From Sipunculus nudus (Eukaryota; Annelida; Sipuncula; Golfingiida; Sipunculidae), in assembly GCA_026874595.1 (NCBI GenBank), contig CM049310.1, positions 51,029,058-51,093,057 of the forward strand: a stretch of DNA of 64,000 nt. Direction: 5' to 3'. A model generated the notes under the pieces. The model was not told the origin of the DNA and did no database searches. It saw only the letters and a program-made list of their open reading frames with translations. Position numbers and translations under genes: made by a program. Positions 39,301-48,300 of the stretch are shown piece by piece (position 1 is the first letter of the stretch; each line of letters starts with the position of its first letter).

Positions 39301-42300
39301 TTATCCAAGATATTGGAATGGACTACATTACCCTCTTCATATTTATACCTATGCTGCTGGTATATTTAGAAGCCTTGGTGCATTGTGGGACTAGGATTTC
39401 CATGCCCACAAATGCTAACCAGCAGAGTCATACCCTTGTGAGTCTGATTGTGCAGTGTGTTGTCCTCAAATCCTTATGGAATTAGTTCAGATTTATCTCA
39501 ACTAGGGTAGATCTTGACCGCTGTATATCACCATGCTAACCAATATACTATGTCAGCTGCTTTTATGTGTTCCAGGAGATACCACTTTGGCTGCCATATT
39601 CATTTCATGACATATTATTTCAGTTTCTTCATTTAATCTCAGACTATAAAAAATAAAATATGAAAAGGAAACTACCACCACAACTTCCATGTGGTGGTTG
39701 ATCTTATAGTCTTATGTTAGAGTTTCTCACATTAATAAAATTCTGGGCCAAATATACATTTATTTAATGAGGTTGGAGGTCACATGACATATCATGGGCA
39801 AATTATTGACTCTTGCATTGCTGTTGTTTGTAATCCTACCAACAGACAAATAACAAACAGACATAGTTAAAACATAATCTTCAAGATATAATTATTAATA
39901 ATTCAATAGTGTGCACGTGGAGAGAGAAAAAAATATGAGAGAAAGAAAGAGACAGAAAATAATTATTTTACCAACAAAATATTGTCATCCACACCTTAGA
40001 CCTGTGCATAAGTTCACTGCACAACAGGTTTTCCACCCTTATATGCATGAGTAGCACACTTAGTTTTGTGTCACTGTCAAGCATGATGTCACATTTTATA
40101 ATCCCACAGGTCCGCACAAAATCTGCCACATACATCATAGCTAAGCTGAGCTATCAGGTATTGGTTATTTCTTGTACACCTGCCTCTGTACAGAGCACCC
40201 TTACCACCATACCCTTGCACTAATACCAATTTATTGCTATATAAATTATAATATATATGGTCATCAGAGGTTAATTATACTCTGTTACAGTAACTTTGTC
40301 CACCTGTTTCTTTTTGCAATACAGTCAAACCTGTGTAATAAGACCACCTGTCAGACTTGCCAAAAGTGGTCTTAATTTACATGTGGTCTTATTCAATAGG
40401 TCAGTTACAAACAGTGTACCCGGTAAATGGTTTTGGTCTTTATAGACAGGTGTTCTTTCAGACAGGTGCCACTGTAGAAATTTATTTTAGAAACAGCTAG
40501 GTGCCAGGAGCTATCACTTGTGACAGTATAGCAATTTATGATAATTCAAGTAGATATTAAATAAAAATATTTAATTATGACATGTTGCAGGTCCACAAAA
40601 TATGATTGCGTGTCTGGGCATGTTCATACTTGTTTAATCTTCTAATACGGATAAAGCTTGTTTCAAACAGAAGTCACATTACTATATCATATGCAACACA
40701 GTGGGTAAAATCATCATAATGTCATACACCTGTCAGCAAATCACTGTCCAGTGTGCTTGTCAGTAAGATGCCATTATAAACTCATTATATACAAATAATG
40801 GCTTATTTAGGGGTTCCTGAGTGGTATGACCCAGCAATGGGGCTGATTACACACCCAGGGCCCACAGGTTCAGTAGTCACCAGGCCTGGTTAACACCAGG
40901 ATATAAAATGAGAAAAAGGATGTGCTACTGCCCTGTCATGTAGTCTGAAACCAGAATGGAATTCTGCTGTTGTAAATACTCAGTTAAGCAAGCATTAAAA
41001 TATAAAAAAAAATGCCTAAACATAAGCGGTTATAAATATATATATATATATAAAGGTTATTGCAAAACAACAGGTGGACTGGGATGTGGAATGTAGTATA
41101 ATTGTACGATATGATAAAGTGTAGTACAGGATACGTTATTCTTATTTGAAAAGAAACAAAGAATCAAACATGTCTGTGTAAGAGTGGTTACTGTGTCATA
41201 TTTCAATAAGTGACCAAACATTTAGTTGGGTTTATCAAAAGTATAAGAAAACCTTAATTACTGTTAATATGCTTTAACTAATAACTAAATCAAGCTTATG
41301 GACATGGATGCATTATCCCTTTATTAGCATTAGCAAGGATTTGACATTACAAAGAAGTTTTTTTTTTTTTTACATTTAGGTTGAATTCAGAATAAAGTAT
41401 GAACAGGGAAGGGTTTATACAAAGTTGAAAATTAAGAGTGACCCTTTTGGTCATGTTTCATTTTAGGTGTTTAGGAATGGTATATCATGTTTCAGTCAGC
41501 AGTTAACATGTAATAAATATTTGATGATATATAGCTGATAATATAATAAGGTCTAATATAACTAAATAATTAATAAACAATGTCATTTATTGATAATTTG
41601 TTAAATAATTTTTTATATATATCTGTTGTACCTGCTTTTCATCAGCATCATTGATTCATGCGAGCAAATGTAAAACTTCAATGCCTTATTAACACTGGAG
41701 CTTGCAGAATGCTGCCTTGTGGACAGTCCAGGTGCTGCCAATTTAATAACCCCCTGAACCTTGCTGTAATATCATACAAAGCTGCTGACCAATCTGTAAA
41801 TAACCCTGCTTGTATATTGGATGCAATCAAGTAATAAATTTATAAATTTGCTTGTATATAGCAGAGATTTTGTATTGGCTAAATTGTCTTGATTTATTCT
41901 TGTTGTATACATTTATAATGATGATATAACTACTTGTGCCTGTGACCTCTCTTTTCCATCTTTAAATAGTTTTGCATATGGTGAAAATGTATTCTTTTTT
42001 TCACATCACTGGCAGTCATAGATATTGATAATAGTTGCTTTCTTTAAGCCTAGTAGACCAAAAGTCTATTGTCTAAATAGTACCATTCAGAAAATATTTT
42101 TTCATAATAAATGAATTGATAATTAATTGAACTACATTATCAGCAGACGTTCAGTGCAGTTTTCATTAATTGTAAATGAGACATTTTTGCTTCCATAAAC
42201 ATAGAAACTAAGTCCTGACATTTGACCATACTTCTCTTACTGAGACCAACCAATCCTTCGAACTTGGGATTAGGTTAACTCTAATTTCTTCATTATTAGA

Positions 42301-45300
42301 CAAGTGATTTTGAAGCTTATGTTTTTTTCTACATAATAAAGAGTTATTGTTTTCACAGCATGCTGGAAAACACAAGGAGGGAAGGAGTAGTTTGACCTCT
42401 GACCTACCAGAGTCTACCAGGCCAGTGACTGGTGAGCATTCTTGATCTTGTTTACATTCATGTGTGAAACTACATTAATGCACATAAAACCTGAACAAAT
42501 ACTTACATTATCCTAGACCATTATCCAAGACCATTATCCTTGATGTTGAAGCATTAAACTAAGCATTAATGTTACACTCGAACTTTGCAGAACAAACTGC
42601 TGTTGCTGGAAATATGTAATTGTAACTTTAATTGCCATGAAATCCCTGATGTAATTTTAAAGAGAGTGTTAGGCACTGGTAAAGCTTGTATTCTAATTTT
42701 AGTAAGTTTGTATGAATAACAAATCTCTTTGCAACATGTCTATGCTTCTGAGCAGTATGAAGTACATTAATTGCAATGTCTTTCACAGCTTCTGATACAT
42801 CAAAATCTGTTCGGAAGGAAAGACGAGGCAGAGGAGGACCCTCTGATTCTGGAGAACAAGAGGTAAAAACCCAGTTACTTAATATGTAGAAATATTCGAG
42901 GGCTAGTTCTTTACCATCTGTGTATAACATGTAACTGGTCATTTGCATTATGATAACTTATGGGTGCTGTGCATGTGGTTTTGCTGTGACCTTTTTGTGG
43001 TATAATATTGTTTTATAATATTTTCTATCCATCTGAAGTGCTTTGATAATAGTCTGAGTGGTTCAAGTTCTTCATAAAAACCAGACAGGGCAACAAGTAT
43101 GTGAGATTTAGCATACATTCTTGCACACTAAGCCTAATCAAATACATACACACTGGCACACAAGCAAAATAAATACAGTAAAATTGTATTTGTTGGGACT
43201 GAAACAAAATACATTTATTACACTTCCTAGGTGTTCATCTGAATTTTGTCATGTAATTGGTTGAAAAAAATTAAAAGCTGTTATGTTGGCCTTATATTTG
43301 TGACCATTGAAATGATGCAAGATCAGCTGTGGACGTTACAGAGGTGCTGTATAGGTTTCTTTCCCTTCTAAAACAATAATTCCATGAATCTGGCCACAAT
43401 TGCTGCAGGTGGGCATTGGGCATGTTATTTCTCACCTACTGGTCAGTAATACATGTATTAACATAAAACCAATCTTACTGAATGCCAATTTGCATGCAGT
43501 GCTGCAAAGTATCATACTTCTTCTCAGGAAAGAATACTTAAACACTCTTTTTCATACTGTACATTTATTCAGGTGTTGAATATTTTTATACCTTTTTTTA
43601 CTTGAATCAGCATCATCAAGACAGGGATTATAGACTGTTAACATATATGTTTTAGAACTGAGAGTGTTAGATTTGCTCTGTCAATGTTTCATAGTGAGGG
43701 CATTTCACTGACCAACATTTGCTGTGATCTAGCTGCTGTGTGATAAAATAACTGGAAATATGACATTCAGAGACTTGTGCTTAAACAGAAACATCACATA
43801 CAGTAAAAAAAGTGTGAAAAGATGAGAAATTTTGTATTGAATTTCTTCTTTCATACTTTTTAAAGACTGTTAGATACTAGGTTTATTGTATTGTAAATGG
43901 TATACTTTTCATCATAAAATCCACCATGGCAGCAGTGTGTGCATGTATTGAGAATCAATTTTTCTTATTGGCTAATAAGTTTGTGAGATTATATAGAATA
44001 GAGGAGTTTTCTTTTATGTATGCATGGATACCATATATACATGTACATCAAATCCAATGAGGCCACTGTAATAAAAACTGGTCATCTGACTCGAACGATG
44101 ATTGATGAATATACATATATATATATATACAAACAATTCATTTTCACAATAAATTCCCTTTCACAAATATCACAAATTGTAAACCTTTGTGAACACAAAG
44201 CAACCACAGTAAAAAAAAGTCGAATCCAGTTTAAGGTAAGATACATATGATGTGACTCGTTAGCTCCCCTAATCAAAATTCTTTAGGGAGTGGTCTGTGC
44301 ACAAATATAATGACAGTAATGATTTGTCTGATAATTATTTTGGAATAGTGTGAGTGAATTTACATTGTATATATTTAAGCAGACAATTCTGCTAAATTAC
44401 CTGTTATCCTAGTAATTTCCAAAAATTCTGTATTATTATCTGATAAACAATGTATAATTACCAACATTGTTGTTATGCTCAGCCAAGTGCAATACCACCA
44501 GTTCCTGCATGGCAGAGTACACTACGTTCATACACGACTCTGGGTATCACAGAGGTAACATAGAGTCAATGTAGTGTTTAGACAATCAACATCTTACCCC
44601 GTAATAGACCCGCTTCACACTACGTGCTCTGTTTATTGTAGACAGAACACTGTAGGTTCATTTGTCCATACAGTGTTGTGGCTTAATTGTGACTCTTTAA
44701 TTTAGTCATTCTACTTTATCTGTTGTCTTAGTTTAAAAAGTGACAAATCTCATGCATTAATATGGGAAGGTATACATTACTTTAGTTATATTTATTCTTT
44801 TTTCCTTGAAATATGTAGGAATTAAGTCACATAATTTTATTTGTTTTATTAACTTAACCAGACTTTGATTGCTGTAGATTTTAATACTGCTTGAATTTTA
44901 TATTTATAGAATTTTTTTTCTTAAATTTACATGTGCTTTTGTAGTGATTTTATCAACTAAACCATCATATTTATAGTGATAATATCAGGGATTTTTTACT
45001 TTAGCTTATGCACATGTGTTCATCATAATTTATGCTACACATTGTAGAAAATATAACTAAAATTATTTCTGGACATGCATGCCCATTTAAACATGTTACA
45101 GCTTATTTCTGTTATGTTTAGTTTCAAATGGGTAACATGCATGAACTACATTTTCAAAACTTAATTGCAAAGTATTCATTAGTGCTATAGTTTGTCTTTT
45201 AAATTTAGCCTCTTCAGTTGTATTTCAACTGTAGGTAGATCTCAGTTAATATAAAATCACCTATATTTGACAGCTATATATATATATATATATTGACACA

Positions 45301-48300
45301 CATACAGTCACTAACCTATGCCAAGTTAATTAGGGGTATTGTTTAAAATTATTTTTTTTGCCTAGAAAATACCTGTAATACAGACAGTGTTGTCTTTGTA
45401 GATGCACAGTGGTAAATACAGTTTAATTGCTGTGCAATATATTATGAACTTTGTAAAATTATGAATTTTATTTTCTGCATATTTCTGAAGTTTAAATAAT
45501 AAAATGTATCTTAAACATTATTTTGAAATCAGCTAACTTTTTAGATGATGTTCTATAGAAGGGTTTTTAATTTTAAAAACTATTTAACATATACTGTTTC
45601 ACAGAAATTGTAATGCCCAATTTGTTTTATGTTGAAACTTCTTATCCTTTTGGAGGTTAAAGTAAATTTAAGAATAACTGACCTTAACCAATTATTTTAA
45701 AATTTAATTTATTTTTAAATTATTTGAATCAGATGCCCAGAGGAGGAGAAGGTGACCCCAGACATGAGCAACCTCGCAGACAGTCACAAGCAAGGTCAAA
45801 CAGGAGGTCATCGCAATCTCATTTACTGAAATCTCAAGATTCCTCAGACTCTGAACATAAAAAAACAAACGTCAAGAACCAGAGAAAATCTGCCAGTAGT
45901 GAGGACGATCACAGTGACTTACACGGGTCTTTACAGCAGGGGAATGAAGTGCTCTCTGTGGAGGTTCAGCAGCGGCTAAGCGAGACTGGGCACTCGCGCT
46001 CAAGCAGCGGTGACTCTGACAACAGGGGAGTCTCTAAAAGGAGTCCCAGGCTTGACATGGACAGTGAAAGGTTAAAAGATGATGTAAGCATCAGATCTTC
46101 AAAGAGAGGCTCTGTGGACTCCGATCCTGCTTGGATTGCCCATACGCAAAGGTATGAATGTCAGTATTAGGAAGAATGAAGAGTATGGCCATAGACCACA
46201 GTATGAAGACTATGGCAATAAGCCTCTGTGTGTTTGACCATAGGCAACAGTGTGAAGGGTATAGCATAAGCCACTGTGTATATATGGCACAGTATGAGGG
46301 GTATAGCCATAAGACATTTTGTGAAAGGTATGTCCATAGACCACAGTGTGAAAGGCATAGCCCTCAGACTGTGTGAAGTGTACGGCCATAAGCCACAGTG
46401 TAAAGGGTATAGCCACAAGACTTTATGAATCCTATGGATGGCCATAGGCCACAGCATAAAGGGTATACCCATAAGACTATGTGAAGTGTATGGCCATAGG
46501 CCACAGTGTGAGAGGTACAGCCATAATACTGTGGGTGAAGTGTACGGCCATAGGCCACAGCGTTAAGGGTATAGCCATAAGACTGTGAATCATATGGCCA
46601 TAGGCCACAGTGTGAAGGGTTTGGCCCAAGTCAACAGTGTGGATGCTATGAGCAGAGAATGTGGAGTTGTCCATTGGCCACAGGGTAGAGGTTATGTCCA
46701 TAGACCATTGTGAGCCGAGTGTATGATATTGGTCAATCTGTGCGAGTGATGGACAGTGAAGCTGAGAAATTTGGGTTGTGCAGGCCACTGTCATTGAGCG
46801 TGAAGTTGGCAGTGTGCCTTTGTGTAATGGACGGATGGTTAGAGACCATTGTTTAATGGGATGGCTTGGCTCTATACAGCTTTGTGCAAGGGGCACACAA
46901 GTGCACAAAAATAATTCAAATATATAGATCTGTTGCATGTCACTTACTGGTATGCCTTCAGAACTAGCATTTAATTTAAGTAAACTTACTACTTATTTAA
47001 CCTGCCGGTAAGTGGTATATTGTAATGATCTAATTACAGGAAATCTGATTCAACATACATAATTCTAAATGTAATGATATATACTGGTCTATAAAAGGAA
47101 GACTATTGATAAATATGCATAACATCATATTATATACCTGTTTTATACCTTTTATTACATAAACTGAGTTATCTGATCTTGGTATTTTACAGATATGATA
47201 ACCAGGAGATCACAAGAATGTTTTCTACACTCCCCATGAATTCTTTATACAGTCCAGCTGTCACAAAGCAGAAACCTGGCTTCATTGAATTGGAACTTCC
47301 ATCAGCCCCTCCAACCACCAACAAGTTAGGTCCGACAAGGGCAAATACGTTTGTGGCTCCCAGCAGGTAGGACACACATTTTTCTGTCCATCTGTCTGTC
47401 TGTCTGTACCTCTAACAGGAATTTAAAATTTCATTATATTGTTGGGTTTTATTTGTTTTAAGGGAAAGAACATTTGATTAAATTTTAGCAGACCATGTCC
47501 AAGTACCAGTGCTAAATTATACTTTTTTTCATCTTGTACATCTTTTACTTAAAAATATAGATTGAACATCCAGCAGCACTGACACCTTTTAGAGGATGTT
47601 TGTACTATTAGGGAAACACACATTGCACAGTAAAGGAAATTACATTTTGAGAGTGATCAGTTATGGCTTTTTAAATCATAAACTTGTTGGTTTAGGTGGA
47701 GGAGTGTTCTTTAGGTGTTTGAAAAAAGGTTCTAAAGAATAGCTGCTCTTCTTCAGGATCAAATTGATTGATTTTTTTTAGAATAAGCACCAAGTCCCTA
47801 ATAATTCTTCAACCATGATTGGTGCACTTGCTAAGATTCTTTCAAAGCATTCACAAAGGTTCATTGAAATTTAATTTAACTTTGTGTTGGTCATATGCAC
47901 GGTTACAAGAAATGAATTAAAGCAAATAAGTATATACTCTCCCCCAACTTTGCAAAATTTCAATATTTTATCTCCAATAAAAAAAAGAAAAGAAAAAATA
48001 AACATTACCCATTTAGGCTGAAAAAAAGGGTATTGTAATCGGGCACTTTTTTTCAGAAACCAGTGCTGTTTGGCGATATATATTTTTTTTTCTTTTTTAG
48101 TATGTTTTGATAATTATGTCATATGATCAGGGAAAAGCATGAAAATAACAGGATTGTTTTGCTAAACAGGTAAAAGCATACATAAGTAAGGAAATCTTAT
48201 CTAAATTGTATTATTTTATCTATTTGAAAGATGAATTTTTAAAAATCAAAATTTGGGGGGGGGGGGTTAAAATTGATGCGGGCTGTGCTTGAGAATCAAA

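Noticed and set aside
46167-46938. Minus-strand frames of up to 153 codons rich in FHTVAYGHT
   Set aside because: By-product of the exon 20 minisatellite.
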